In this document: positions 13,570 through 25,810 of the stretch, piece after piece
How positions within the stretch are numbered: the stretch's first letter is position 1
How the letters are laid out: each line of letters starts with the position of its first letter
Assembly: GCA_910589415.1 (NCBI GenBank)
Contig: OU342639.1
Location: forward strand, 11,850,268 to 11,914,267
Length of the DNA: 64,000 nucleotides
Direction: 5' to 3'
From: Malachius bipustulatus
Lineage: Eukaryota > Arthropoda > Insecta > Coleoptera > Melyridae
The notes under the pieces: generated by a model
Database searches by the model: none
Told to the model about the DNA's origin: nothing
Seen by the model: only the letters and a program-made list of their open reading frames with translations
Program-made: the position numbers and the translations under genes

Positions 13570-13930
13570 ATTCGCTTTTGTTTATGAGTTATAAAGTTAT
13601 AAACAAGTGAAAAATTGCAATTTTCCATTTTGAAAGCTGCGTACATCGGAAACGGCTGTAAATATCGAAAAACGGCTTACATGTCCCTGTCTTAACTTTT
13701 CATATAGTATCCTATTATGTAGTTTAAATTTCTACACAGTGTGATGAAAAATCTGATAATTATCATCACCCTGTATAAAAATGTTATCCACACAATAGGG
13801 TATCATCATATAAAAACTTGAACAAGCCGTTTTCCGATATTTACAGCCGTTACAGCCGTTTCCGATGTACCCTGCTTTCAAAATGGAAAAGTGCGATTTT
13901 TCACTTGTTTATAACTCAAAAAAAGCGAAT
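13570..13930. repeat. Foldback element A (long inverted repeat)
   Basis: Left arm 13570-13720 and right arm 13792-13930 are near-perfect reverse complements, anchored on ATTCGCTTTT, TTATAAACAAGTGAAAAAT, TACATCGGAAACGGCTGTAA and AAAACGGCTT. The spacer of about 70 bp contains caccctgtat, like the ends of the other elements here. It shares its core (AAACGGCTTACATGTCCCT, AACTTTTCAT, TATCCTAT) with element B at 42.2-43.0 kb. Confidence 0.85.
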
Positions 13931-14159
13931 CGGACACATTTAAATATAAAGTGAACTTTTTCGTGATCTGGGATGCAGGATCGGTGGACATTATTGATGA
14001 TTTTTGACGACCCTTTGAAATACTATCTAAAAATACTGCCCGTCTAGTACGTAGGTACAAGTCTGGCATGCGAATTTTTTAACCTTTAACTGTCATCAAA
14101 TCGTCCCTATTTATTTGTATGTTTTTTATTCGTATACCTACACACCTATGTAGCTCTAG

Positions 14160-14622
14160 GCTCCGGCCGGAGTCTGGATTCACGTGTCTCGCCGGGATAA
14201 AAAATATGGGATGAGAATATTGAAAGCTTTCCACGGAAACTGGGGAAACCGGCAACGACGCCTACACGCACAAATACACACATAAAAGAGTACGGCTGGC
14301 TGCTGCTGGTGCTGGTGTGTCCTGTGACCTCGAGACCTGGCTCTAGCTATTTCCCCGCTTACCGGGCAGGCCTCGAGGCTGTACGCTGTCGACGCCGGCG
14401 ACGCTTGCGTCCTGCGTCAGTCGGCGTCGTCTTTAGATCCACGTTTCACTGTCGGTCGTAAACGCGATCCAAAGACCGTTCGCTCACATACACACGCACA
14501 CATGCATATACAGGAATCGCCAGAGTTACGCGCGAACGATATTACCGAAAAGTTGGAATATGCTGGACTCACTGGCGTACCGCGTACTGCTCGAGATTAC
14601 AATTAGGGCGGGGAGGAGGGTT
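14160..14622 (+). promoter_or_regulatory. GC-rich block with donor: candidate promoter and first exon
   Basis: This stretch is rich in G, C and CpG compared with its surroundings, especially 14360-14480. TCAGTC at 14417-14422 fits the arthropod initiator consensus. The block ends at a near-ideal donor, GTT|gtaagt at 14623. An open frame from ATG 14560 (MLDSLAYRVLLEITIRAGRR) runs into the donor, but I do not recognise it. PMCA exon 1 needs an upstream 5' UTR exon and this is a suitable one 20 kb away. It could instead belong to another gene. Confidence 0.35.
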
Positions 14623-14728
14623 GTAAGTGTAACAATTGTTCAGAAACGAACCATTTTATTTATTTCAGATTCCGAATTTTTCTAGAAAAACTCCAATTAT
14701 TTTCTCAAAGCTTATTGGAGGTTGCTCA

Positions 14729-15468
14729 ACTCCCACCTCGAGGGAACCACACAACTTTTATCGGCGAGTAGGAAATAATGAAAGAAAAATTCACTTCCCA
14801 AATTATAAACGAAAATGAGTCCGGAGGAAATAAATCGGACAAAAGTTTGATATTTTCTTGGACTTATGCGGAATCTGCAAGAGAAAATTGGGGATTTTCC
14901 ATTTGAAAAATTACATTTACCTCCACCCCGCCAGAGGTAGAAAGAGGGAGCTTGAAACTTTTTTCCTAGCGCTGCTAATCCCAGATAATCGATTGTGTAA
15001 GTCTATCGAACCAATTACTTGATTGGTGGGCTGGGGGGTGTACCACAGGACTCCCCTCAAGGACCGTCATCATTTTTTTATCACAATTTTATTTATTTAT
15101 CACACAAAAACTGCTCTCAAATGTTCAACCGTAACCAAGAAAGGAACGCGACTCCCACCTCGCGGGAGAAGTGGGTTGGGGAGTGGCTTCGTTCCAAACG
15201 ACGTCCTCCAGGGAACCACACAACTTTTACCAGCGAGGGGGAAATAATGAGAGAAAAAATTCACTTCCCAAATTATAAACGAAAATGAGTCCGGATGATA
15301 AAAATCGGACAAAAGTTTGATATTTTCTTGGACTTATGCGAAAACTGCAAGAGAAAATGAGGATTTTCCATTTGAAAAATTACATTTACCTAAATCCCGC
15401 CAGGGGGAGAAAGAGGGAGCTTGAAACTTTTTTCAATTACGCTGCTGATCCCAGATAAGTAATCGATT
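14729..15468 (+). repeat. Tandem direct duplication, unit about 265-320 bp
   Basis: Copy 1 (14729-14993) and copy 2 (15151-15468) share ACTCCCACCTCG, GGGAACCACACAACTTTTA, the CACTTCCCAAATTATAAACG block, the GATATTTTCTTGGACTTATG block and AATCCCAGATAA-type ends. Copy 2 has about 50 extra bases (GGAGAAGTGGGTTGGGGAG onwards) near its start. Between them, 15040-15065 reads GVPQDSPQGP, a possible RT scrap. The open frames here are not thought to be genes. Confidence 0.85.
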
Positions 15469-17279
15469 TGGATCGTTCTTTTTATTTCTGAACTACTGCA
15501 GCTACTTATTAGCTAGCAGTGATTCCTAAATAGAAACAGCTCGAAGCAAACGTTTGGATTTATAGCGAATTGGAGATTTACTGATTGCTCCTAGAGCAAA
15601 AAAACCCAGTCTAAACAAATTGTCACACAGAAAAATCCCCTTCCAGCAACTAATGTAAAAAAATCCAGGCAGTAACGCTCACTAATTGATAATTTCCTCT
15701 CAGTGAGGGTTGAAGTTAATCAATACTGAACTATTTAAAATTGAAGCAAATCCTGAATATACAATTCGACTGCAGCTTCCGCCCCAATCCCAACTCTACA
15801 ACTATAGAGCTGGTATTATCGGTGGAGATAAATCTCTCACGACTGGAGAGACCACAATCAGTTGTTCTCTAAGAGCAGCAGAATTGGTTATTGTGGCCTT
15901 CAACTACGTATATTATGTAGCTACCATCGGAGCAGCGTCGTCGGTAATACCTTTACAAGATTATCTTTGTAATTTATTAATAAGGTTTATGCAGCTCTAG
16001 ACCCATATTAAAGTTGCATAAGCTGCTTGGAGCGCGATTACTTTGATCTGGTAATATTTAGATGCGGTCGTTTTGGCTCACCATTGGCACCATAATTCAC
16101 CCCAAATCCTCCGTTTAGGTTTAATACGGAGGTTTTAATTGTTATCTATTATGACACAATTTTTCTTTTTATACCAGAATTCTGGAAACGTTCTTATGTC
16201 CGTAGCTTCGCGGTCCTAGTCGTACCGTTGGAGATGACTTTTCAAGATGAGGAGGCGTCGTCCGAAATGCCACTTGTCTTGGGTAAATCTGGGATTGGAA
16301 TGCAAAATACTCGTAGAGTGTAATTACTATAATACTATCTAGTCACCTTATAGTATGTGTACAGTATGTAATGTAACACGATATTTATCGCATGTCTGAC
16401 TCCCGACTGCATTGGCTTAATGCCAGCCACCAGCTTTATTACTTAAGCGACTGAAAGATCGATGGAAGGGAAGGATTTTCCGTCTGGTTCACGTAGAGTT
16501 TCCTCCATACATCGCACGCGAGAAAAACAAGTACTTGTACAAACGTTTTAAGATTCGTGTTTCTTGAGTATTTCAAATGGAAGATGTCCCGGTTGAAGAT
16601 AATCGGTTACTCTATTATAGAAGTGCTCCTATGATTTACTACTTGACTCCGACCTTTTAATTTATTTATTCGTTTGATCTGATTGAACTTGCAATCAACT
16701 TTAGCCTTTCCAACATTTACCAGCGTCTCTTAATCGCTCCATTGGGATCCATATCTATCGATCATTCGTTTAACTATCGTTATATTCGTTGAATAATTGA
16801 TTAAACGGATCCGCAGAATATTCGAACACCTGTGAGGGCTCAGATTATTTGTCTGTTGCTACCAGATTTCAATCCCAGGGCCAAATTTTTCGCAAGAGGC
16901 CTTAACAGCCAACGTTCCATATTTCTTACATTCGCTCAATTAGAAGAACAACTGTCTGAAGTCAAGATCATCTACAGCACAGACCTGGCGAAATTTTGGG
17001 CCCTTGAAATAGATCAAGGAGGCAGTCGTTTCCTGTTCTTGACGTCTGGGCACGGTCGGAGGCAATTTTTCGCTTGAGTCGTTCAGTGATGATTTTCCGT
17101 TGATTCGAAGCAGTGAGAATTTTTGTCGAATTAAAGGTTCTAGCTTATTAGAACGCTGAGTCATATGTTTGGTCTGATTTTGGAAAGTGCAGATAAGTGG
17201 AACACAACTTTGAGCATCCTTTTTTATTTTGCTGAAGTTCTGAATCACCTCAGAATAGGCTATCGTCTTGACTCAATTT
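15469..17279. other. No supported gene
   Basis: Open frames up to about 100 codons (15710-16000, 16832-17077, 16940-17248 minus) with no recognisable domain and no splice pattern joining them. Confidence 0.5.
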
Positions 17280-17400
17280 ATATCTGCATGTTTAGACACG
17301 TCCACTCAAGTTAACCGAGTAAACCGTGATGGAATTCCTCAGGGTTTCGTCCTGGGACCTTTGATGTCGATCGCCTTTTGTTCATATGCTGTTCAGTTGG
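17280..17400 (+). pseudogene. Reverse-transcriptase fragment
   Basis: A short + strand stretch reads VNRVNRDGIPQGFVLGPLM, matching the RT motif G(V/I)PQGSVLGP. No flanking motif is readable, so only a scrap of a non-LTR element remains. Confidence 0.55.
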
Positions 17401-17731
17401 GTGAAAGCACCTTTTTAACCTCAATTTTTTTTTGTTAACCTCATTTTTTTACCTTTTTAACCTCAAATCATACTCCTCGAACTACTCGTAAATGCGAAAA
17501 ACCACACCTTTACCAGTGCTAGTAGTGCTAGTGCTCCCAATGATTTTATATACTGCTGGGATAGAAAAATATCGAAAAATGTCTTCAAGAAGATCTCGCA
17601 GATCAAGAGCAATAGGAATTCATGAACAGATCTTACGCAGTAGGCTGAAAGAGGCTATTGAGACCTGCAAAAGCAGTAAAAGCACCCAAATTGTCCAGAG
17701 AACAACGTCAGAGAAGAGCAACTTTGCTCTT

Positions 17732-18432
17732 TGGAAAACCAGCAGCACTCGTTTCCAATCCACTTGTATTGTAGAGTTAATGCCATTGGGGAGTTGGTAG
17801 TCTACAGAGCTGTGACAATTATTATGCTTTTAGTCGAAAAAAAAATATGGCCTTTTTTTGAGATTTTGGCTATTTCGATGCTCGTAATTTTTTTACTGTT
17901 CATCGTATCGACAAACGGTTTTCACCATCGTGATCAGCGACTCAAAATCTATAAGAAATGATTGATCGCAAGATGTCGCGGATAATCTAAAATTTTGGCT
18001 CTCCCCAAAATCGCCGGTCTGAACCCATATGAAACGTTGAATATCTTGGAAATCGAAATGTCTTCATAGAAGCTTGAAAATTTCCATATTTACTAACTCG
18101 AGGTCGAGGAATTCGGAAAAAATACTTTAAAAAATCCAGTATCGCGGAAAATTTAATTTTCCGTTATTCGCGTGGCCTTTTTGGAGATTTTTTAAATTTT
18201 GGAAAACCAGCAGCACGCGTTTCCAATCCACTTGTATTGTAGAGTTAATGCCATTGGGGAGTTGGTAGTCTACAGAGCTGTGACAATTAATGGAGCTCTA
18301 TGCTTTTAGTCGAAAAAAAATATGGCCTTTTTTTTTGAGATTTTGGCTATTTCGATGCTCGTAACTTTTTTACTGTTCATCGTATCGACAAACGGTTTTC
18401 ACCATCGTGATCAGAGACTCAAAATATATAAG
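17732..18432 (+). repeat. Direct duplication of a 225-bp segment
   Basis: 17732-17955 and 18201-18432 are nearly identical, from GGAAAACCAGCAGCAC through CCACTTGTATTGTAGAGTTA and CGTATCGACAAACGGTTTTC to CTCAAAAT.TATAAG. The second copy has an ATGGAGCTC insertion absent from the first. About 245 bp of unrelated DNA lies between. The near identity points to a recent event. Confidence 0.88.
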
Positions 18433-19599
18433 TCACATTTAGTGATAACTCGAAGTCAAGTTGGTGCATGGAGAAGACCTGAAAAAGGCCTTTTTGGTGG
18501 TAACGAACGATAAACACTCGTGCAGATCTTAGGTCTTATTGAGTTGCAGGTACATTAATGAGATTCTAGAGCCTCAAAGCTATCAGAGGAACTTATTTTT
18601 TAGAGTCTATTGATGTCGTATTGAAACCGAAACGCGTGGATCACAATTTTTTGTGTAGCGCTTCAAGAATAACAAACATTTTGCTACGATCTGATATAGG
18701 TGATTTTCATATTGACTTTGAAAGTTGACGTCTTGATTTTCTTGATTTCGCGCTTTGCTAGTCGCTTCATTGCTCCGATTGTTTTTTTTTGCCCGTTCCG
18801 AGATGTATTTGCAAACGTTTCCATGTAAGTTACAAGAGTTCGATATTGCTATTATTAGACCGTCGGGACTTACAAATAATATGGACTGACTTTTCGAGGT
18901 GTGGATGAGTATCTTTATTGATATTCCATGTTGTATTTACAGGGAAGTTTTGCTATTTTGAGGCCCGAAGTTATAAGAGAATAGAGAAACCAAGCAATGC
19001 GAGTTGGTGAGCAGATGTTGGTTGAATACACTCATCCTGCCGATACTCATTTAGATTTGTTTGGATCACAAATACTGCTCGATTAATTAAGTTTTGCTCT
19101 GTCAGGGTTCGGGTTATTGGATTCTTCGGATCATTTCAATTTGATTGATATACTCTCTCAACAAGCTATTATATGTGCAGGTATTTCGATGTACAGGATG
19201 ATAAACTGCGACCCGGTGGCTTGTATCTTCTTAATTAATGAAGCATAATAATTAAAAAATCGTTAATTCTAGATCCAATTATCCACCGAGGTAATACTTT
19301 CTTCCAGGCAGCCTCGTAAGTCATGAACACCCCTGGCAAGATTCGAATTTTTGCGCCTCTCAAAACTTAGTTTTTAAGAAGATCGCCCGCTTGGCCAGCC
19401 TTTTGTTACGACGCTGCTTCCAGTAAAATCCAAACAATCATAATCACATCACCTATTTCTCTAAGGGACGTCTTGTTCAATACCTGTTAGTTGCGCCATC
19501 TAGTAATCAATAGTTAAACCAATGGTATATTGAGTACATATTTAGCTATTTTATCTGTTTCTTGGTTATTTGAGGTGTCTTTTATGGTCACTTTCCTCG

Positions 19600-19850
19600 T
19601 CCCAGTTCTATTTACTTACAATCCGAATTGTCGAAAAATAATTGCAGAGTAAATATTTAGGTTGTCAGCGTAGAGCAGGCAACTGCAACTAAAAATATCA
19701 GCAACATCGTTTAATAAAAATATTGAAAAGCACTGGACCCATCAGAATGTAGTCCTGGGGAACACCATAAGGAACAGAGAAGAGACTTGAAGGCAGCCCA
19801 ATCTAATACGATTGGAAAGACAAAACACGAACAACTCTGGGATTGTTTTG
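19600..19850 (-). pseudogene. Non-LTR reverse-transcriptase relic
   Basis: On the minus strand one frame gives PSSLFSVPYGVPQDYILMG followed by PVLFNIFIK. After a shift comes CLLYADNLNIYSAI, equivalent to the YADD catalytic box with Asp changed to Asn. A longer open stretch to 20095 on the same strand may carry more of the element, but I could not align it to RT. It is inactive. Confidence 0.7.
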
Positions 19851-20399
19851 GCTGACGATTGGGCGATTTGGCACCACGGATTTGCAAGTTGGGAATTGGG
19901 ATAATTCGAATGCATCTTTTTGCGTTCATCTTGGCTCCACGTTTGCTGTGAGTGACATCTGATGGAAACGAATCTGCGAAGTCCATCTTCACAGTCTTTT
20001 GCTTGGTAGGAAACAAAGCTTGGTTCAACAAACATGCTCTCAAAACCAAGAACCATTAAAACAGCCTTATCGCGCTTGGCATAATCATCCGTCAATAGAA
20101 TTTTGCGACAAACTCCAAACTCCTTTCCCCACTATAACATTACCTGACGGCCACATTGTGGACATCTTCGGAAGACTTTGAACCATCAGGGAAAGTCGCC
20201 CCTTAGACCCCGTGTTGGAACTTGCATGGGGGAGGTATAGTGGAAGTCTATCCGTATACATCCTATCCCAATTAGGGGAAGAAAACTCTCTCACCTAGAG
20301 CAAAATGATCAGTGAATGATCATTCGGGGGGTGGTTTTCGGCGTAAACGATCTACCGCCGACTCTGGAGTTCAATTATTCTTCTCATCAGTTGAGAAGG

Positions 20400-20600
20400 A
20401 TTGTATAGAAGGACACCTATGGGCTCTCTCCTCAGCTCTGTAAGAGGATCTCCGCCGCTTCCTTTTTAACAGAGGCTTGGACGTCTTTGTGGCGTGGATG
20501 GATCTAACTCTTTTGCCTCTAACGCAAGAGTGCCTCAGGACTCGATGGTATCACCCACTCTATTCCTTCTATATGTATGCAGAGTGGCAATGATCTATTA
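20400..20600 (+). pseudogene. Non-LTR reverse-transcriptase relic
   Basis: VDGSNSFASNARVPQDSMVS followed by PTLFLLYV matches the RT block VDG...[16 protein letters not shown]. Just upstream, LCKRISAASFL and, in another frame, FNRGLDVFV fit the preceding RT segment. Frameshifts separate the parts. It has the opposite orientation to the relic at 19.6-19.85 kb, so it is a separate insertion. Confidence 0.65.
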
Positions 20601-21302
20601 TCGTTGTATGGGTAACGTTATTGTTTTATGAGTTTAAACGGTTTAAAAAAATCAATGAACCTGAAAATACTGAAAAAAAGAATTATTTAAAAAAAGAAAT
20701 TTATTTCACGTGATGTAAAAAAAAGGCAAATCACTCTCATATTGACGTCATTCGCGGTAAAAAATCCTTTTCTAACCGAGCTGGCAGAAAAAAATTCGAG
20801 ATTTTTTTTCCTGTTGACTACTGTCACTGTCAGTTGAAAAGGTGAATTTACCTTGAATAACCTCTTTGATGTCACTGCATGTTTCCGAACACCTCCCTTA
20901 TTTTATTTTCAATCAGCATTTCAGCAGCGTTAGCGTTAGCGTTAACGTTATTCTCGTTGATTAATAAAATAATGACAGCTGATTAAAATTATTCCGCCTC
21001 TTGCACACCCTCGAACTCTGATTAAATTACAAATAAAACCAAAAGTTTTCTGGTCTGTTTGTGATTAGAGTAACGTGCAGTAAGTCATACGTGTAGACCA
21101 CACATGCTCACATGCATACCTAGTTTGTAACAAAATAATTGCAGTTAATTTATTTAATTAAAATTGTTTGAGAGCTTTATTTTCAAATGAAGCTTTCATT
21201 CGTACGGCGTGCGGTGGACGTTTACTAAATTAAAGCTAAACTGTAGTTTGTTTAACTGCATAAACTCGCCGCGTAACAGCGACGGGTATTAATTATTATT
21301 TA

Positions 21303-21678
21303 TATAAAGTTCCGCCTGATATTCATAACTTTGTTATTTACAATTTTTTTTTTCAAAATTCCGAAACAGTTCGATTTTATTTATAAAAAAGGCATTTATC
21401 AACATAAATTATTTTTTTATCAAATCACATTTTTAAGCTGTGACGTCGTCACCTGTATCTTGTCAGCAGTCAGCGAATAGTAATAAACCCCTAATATGTG
21501 GCATCGTTATTGTATTCACGAAGAAGAGAATCCATTCTTGAAAAAAAATGGAGGTTGCTATTTGATACAAAAATAAAAAAATGATAAATGCCTTTTTTAC
21601 AAATAAAATTGACCTGTTTCGGGATTTTGAAAAAAAATGGTAAATAACAAAGTTGTGGATATCATGCGAAGCTTTATC
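21303..21678. repeat. Inverted-repeat element G, about 375 bp
   Basis: Left arm from 21303 (ATAAAGTTCCGCCTGATAT, ATAACTTTGTTATTTAC, CCGAAACAG, AAAAAAGGCATTTATCA) is mirrored by the right arm ending at 21678. The arms are about 145 bp, separated by an unrelated stretch with CTGTGACGTCGTCACCTG. No CAGGGTG end is seen. Confidence 0.75.
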
Positions 21679-22828
21679 GTGATATTAAAAATAAAATAAA
21701 AACGGAATAACGGGATAAACGTTTCAGAGTCCTGAAATCTGAATCGGAATATCTGAACGTGATATTAGGACGAAAACAGGATTAAAATAAAATATCAGCT
21801 GACCTTTAAATTAAAGTAATTTCCTCGAGGCTTACAATACCTAATTGAAGTTTATTTTTGCTGATTCTAATCTGAATAGAGAGGTTTTCCGCTGCGAGGA
21901 AAAATCGAGTCTGATGTGAATTTTCCCGATACCTACTATCTACCTACCTACTCTCCCGTTTTATCCAAGATTGGAAACGTTCTCTCCAACGATCGGCGTG
22001 TTGGTGTTGGTATTATCATCATTAGAAGGAGGAAGGATGGGGGTGGCTGTGTATCGTGGGGGGTAAATATCGATTTTTCGATTTTAAAAACGCCCCTGCA
22101 GCTTCATCTTTCAAGATTAGTGCTCGAAATTATGCAATATTGTAGAACTTTATAGTTAATTTGGATATTCGTTAAAAATATTCCAAAAGTCGCATTACTT
22201 CTCTCCAGGTGTCTCTTTAAAGTTAAAAAAAAAATTGTTTTGTCACTCGATTACAGGGCGTTGTTTTCAAACTAGGGAACTGGAATTTTTGTAGTAGTAA
22301 GATATCCATAAGGAATGGTCTGGTGTTGCATTTGAGCAAAATCGATCGTGCCGTTTCAAAATGGCAGCGATTTAAATTTTCGTAAAAATTTGTCTTTTTT
22401 TTAACCTTTGTTTGTTCTTATAATTATATGAAAAAAAATAAAGTGGAGTTTTTATAATTAGTTTACTAGTAGCGTAAATAAATATATTCTTATTTGGATG
22501 AAGGTATAAAAATCCACTATTTGTGCGATTGATGCTAAAGGAAGTTTTTTAATAGTTGAAAACGTACCTTTTACTTACGTTACGTGTTACGTAGGTATGT
22601 TAAATTTTTGTATAAATAAATAGATAAGATGATTGATCTAAGTATAAAAATCTAGATAAGAAGGTTTGATATGCATTCAGTCGAGCATTCAGTTTACCCT
22701 TGTTTTATGTTACATAATATTCTCATGTGTATTTTCACGAGATAATCAGTTATGATGTAATTGTCGTTTCGCAAGTCATATTGAACATATAAAGATGCCT
22801 TGCCTCTTTAGAATTATTGTATATAATA

Positions 22829-23664
22829 TACAGGGTGATCCAGTTTTTTATGCATTAAATTCATGGAACGACAAAGAATCGAAAAATAATATGAGTTTGC
22901 TTTATTCGGGAAATGCTTTTTTAAAAAAATACACGGTGTGTAAGTTTTAAGAAAAAATCGTATTTTTGAAGTAGGTATACAAAAATTGGCTGATTGGAAT
23001 AATTTTAAATTTTGTACAGTAATTGTGCCAATTGAAGTACACAATGTGATACTCCCAGTTAAAGATTATCCAATCCAGTGGCGGAGATCTGGGCATGTCG
23101 TTACCTTTTTTATTGAATAATTTCTACACCACTGACTTTATTGCAAATTTGATTTTTTTGGCAGATACCTCGTTTTGTTTAGAGGAAAAAAGTTATTATA
23201 CATTCTTTGCCAACATTCTTCAATAATGATGGCAGAAATTATCGATTTCTGGAAATACTCATTAGAATTGATTTTTATGATATTCTTACATTGTCAAGTA
23301 TTTCGGAAACAGTGCCTCATACGACAAAAAAGTAAGGTGACTTTTCTCCTCTAAACAATACGAGGTATCGATCAAAAATGTCACATTTCCAATAAAGTCA
23401 GTGGCGTATAAATTATTTTAAAAAAGGTAACGACATACTCAGATCTCCGCTACTGGATTAAATAATAACTTTTCATTGGGAGTATTGAATGGTGCAATTA
23501 GCCAGTTTTTGTATATTACAAAAACGCTATTTTTCTCAAAAATTAAACACCTTGCATTTTCCTAAGGAAGCATTTCACGAATATATTTCATACAGCAAAC
23601 TCATTATTTTTCGAATCTCTGTCGTTCCCTGAATTAAATGTATAATAAACTGGACCATCTTGTA
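22829..23664. repeat. Foldback element C, about 836 bp
   Basis: Begins TACAGGGTGATCCAGTTTTT and ends AAACTGGACCATCTTGTA. The arms, roughly 22829-23200 and 23330-23664, mirror each other through CAAAGAATCGAAAAATAAT, the GTGGCGGAGATCT region, the CACTGACTTTATTG segment and CCTCGTTTTGTTTAGAGG. The arms are diverged by small substitutions and indels. It has the same terminal style as B and E. Confidence 0.85.
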
Positions 23665-25689
23665 CGTAGGTAAGTATACGGATGGCATTGGAGAGTACCT
23701 CTATATACATTATAGGACCTGACGGACTATTCACATCTAAAATTCTATTACATACATAGGTATATCGAGTCTTATGTTTTCATTCATTCAAGGCCGACGC
23801 AATAATGAATAAACCCCTCAGATTTTCATTTTCATTTTCATGCTTTTACCCTTCAACAATAATAATCGAAGGACTTTCAGGAACAAGCCACATCAAGTAC
23901 AATTTTTATGCTGGTAATCTCTCTTGACATTCCTGATTGAGATAGGCCATTAGGCTTATGTTTATGTACATGGAAAATTAAATAATTAATTAAATAACAA
24001 ATAGCTAAAATAGTAACATTAACTTTGCTCTCTATACACCCTACTATTATCGATTGCACTCCACTTTTACAAGTATTTCTATGGCTATCAAAAATTAAAA
24101 ATTGGATTTAAAAATCGACTCAAACAAATAAAAAGTGAACAAAATGTAGGTGTAACCTGTTTTTAAGTTTCTAATGTTAAGAAAAAATTAAAACCATCAT
24201 CAAAGTCCGATTATTTGTGTTTGTATACAAATTGGTCTGAAAGTAATGGAATAAAATATATATGATTTCGCCGCTGTAGACTTTTTATAGAGCAGTCAAC
24301 CTTAAATTTTTCTATCCCACTTCTGATGTCTTACAGAGTTTTTACCCGTGTAGAAACGATCTATCGATTATATGTTGATGTGGATTTTTTACAATCGTGA
24401 ATTTTGGACTGAAAAATTCTTAAATAATCCAAGTTGATTGAAATAACTGTCAGTAATTTAATAAGATGGTAGACAATTGTGAAAATGAGTTTTTTTGAAT
24501 CGTTCTTATTATAAGTTCAGCAGACAAATTGAGTTTTTTTTCTTTATTTTTTTATATCGTTTCTTATAATGTCTCATTTTAAATGGGGTTTATTTCTGAT
24601 TCTACCAAACCCTGTTTAATAAAATAAAGATATAGCTAGCTTGAAGTAATGAAATATTCATAAACCCTTCTGACGTCACTAATAAATAATTTTACTTCAT
24701 TTACTCTTACCGATTGAACGACGGAATATTTAAGAAATTAATAAATAACCTGCGGGTATGGCGACGAATTTCCCGGGATAAAACAATTATTTAAACATAA
24801 TTGATAGAAAATTTAATACAGAACAATTAATGATGATGATTATCGCCGCTTTCTGGATTGAATTATCGCATTTTCCCTTCGAACTGTTAATTTATTTCCT
24901 TGGTAATTTAATTGAGAAAGAATCCAGGTCCGAGTCGAGTATGAAACCAAACGGATCACACCCTGCTGTCTCTTGTAGATTGGGGATTGGGAGACGCAAA
25001 GGTCAGAGGTTATTCTCATGGCAATTCCATTATTTTTTGGAAAATACCTTCTTCAACCTCCAACTTCGATATGTGTAGGTAATTTAGACGGAGGCGTCCG
25101 TCTGTCTGATAAACGTGTAATGTTTAATGGTCATATTAATAGTAATCCAACTGGATGGGGGTAGGTGTTATTTCCCACGTAATTAGCGAGAAAATTCATG
25201 TAATATTTTTGCTGCGGACTTGATGAGCTTAATACGAGGCAACTGGAGCGGGTTAAATTAATCTTTTCTGAAAAAAATCATAATAATTTTTTTTGTAATG
25301 TTTGATCTTAGAGACAGTATTAATCGAATCTAGAGAATTGGCTTCCAACAGGACGGAACTCCTCCCCATTACGCCACCTTTCCGACAGAATCTTGAATAA
25401 AAATCAAGAATGCCAAAATGAGGTCTGAGTCTGATACAACAAACGTCTGATTCTTTAGTTATGCGTCACCTTTTTTTTTTTAATGTAATTTTTATCGTAT
25501 TCCGAGCTTGGGAAAACCAAAGACGATCGAATTTTCAAACTGCGCCAATGCCGCATGACTTGTAACAACCAAGGCTTCAGGCGACCAAGTTGTTTTTCTG
25601 TTTTTGGAAAACGAAATTTTAAAGTTTGAAGAAATGCGTTTTTAGCGGCTATAATTATTTATATAATTGTCCGAGATATTATACACCTC

Positions 25690-25810
25690 CAAATATTGAA
25701 GAAAACACAAATCTTGAAAGATAACAAGTCATTTATAGACATGATAAATAGCGGAGGAGCCGATTCGATCCCTGGGGAACACTCGATGGATAGTCTGAAA
25801 TTACCTACTT
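25690..25810 (-). pseudogene. Reverse-transcriptase fragment
   Basis: The minus strand reads SAPPLFIMSINDLLSFK in one frame and VPQGSN in the next. Together they recall the GVPQGS..GPLLF..INDL block of non-LTR RTs. One frameshift lies inside the block. Confidence 0.55.

Noticed and set aside
17492..17800. 102-codon frame with SSRRSRRSR
   Set aside because: Partly overlaps the duplicated segment, and I recognise no domain. Possibly a remnant of a mobile element, but not supportable.
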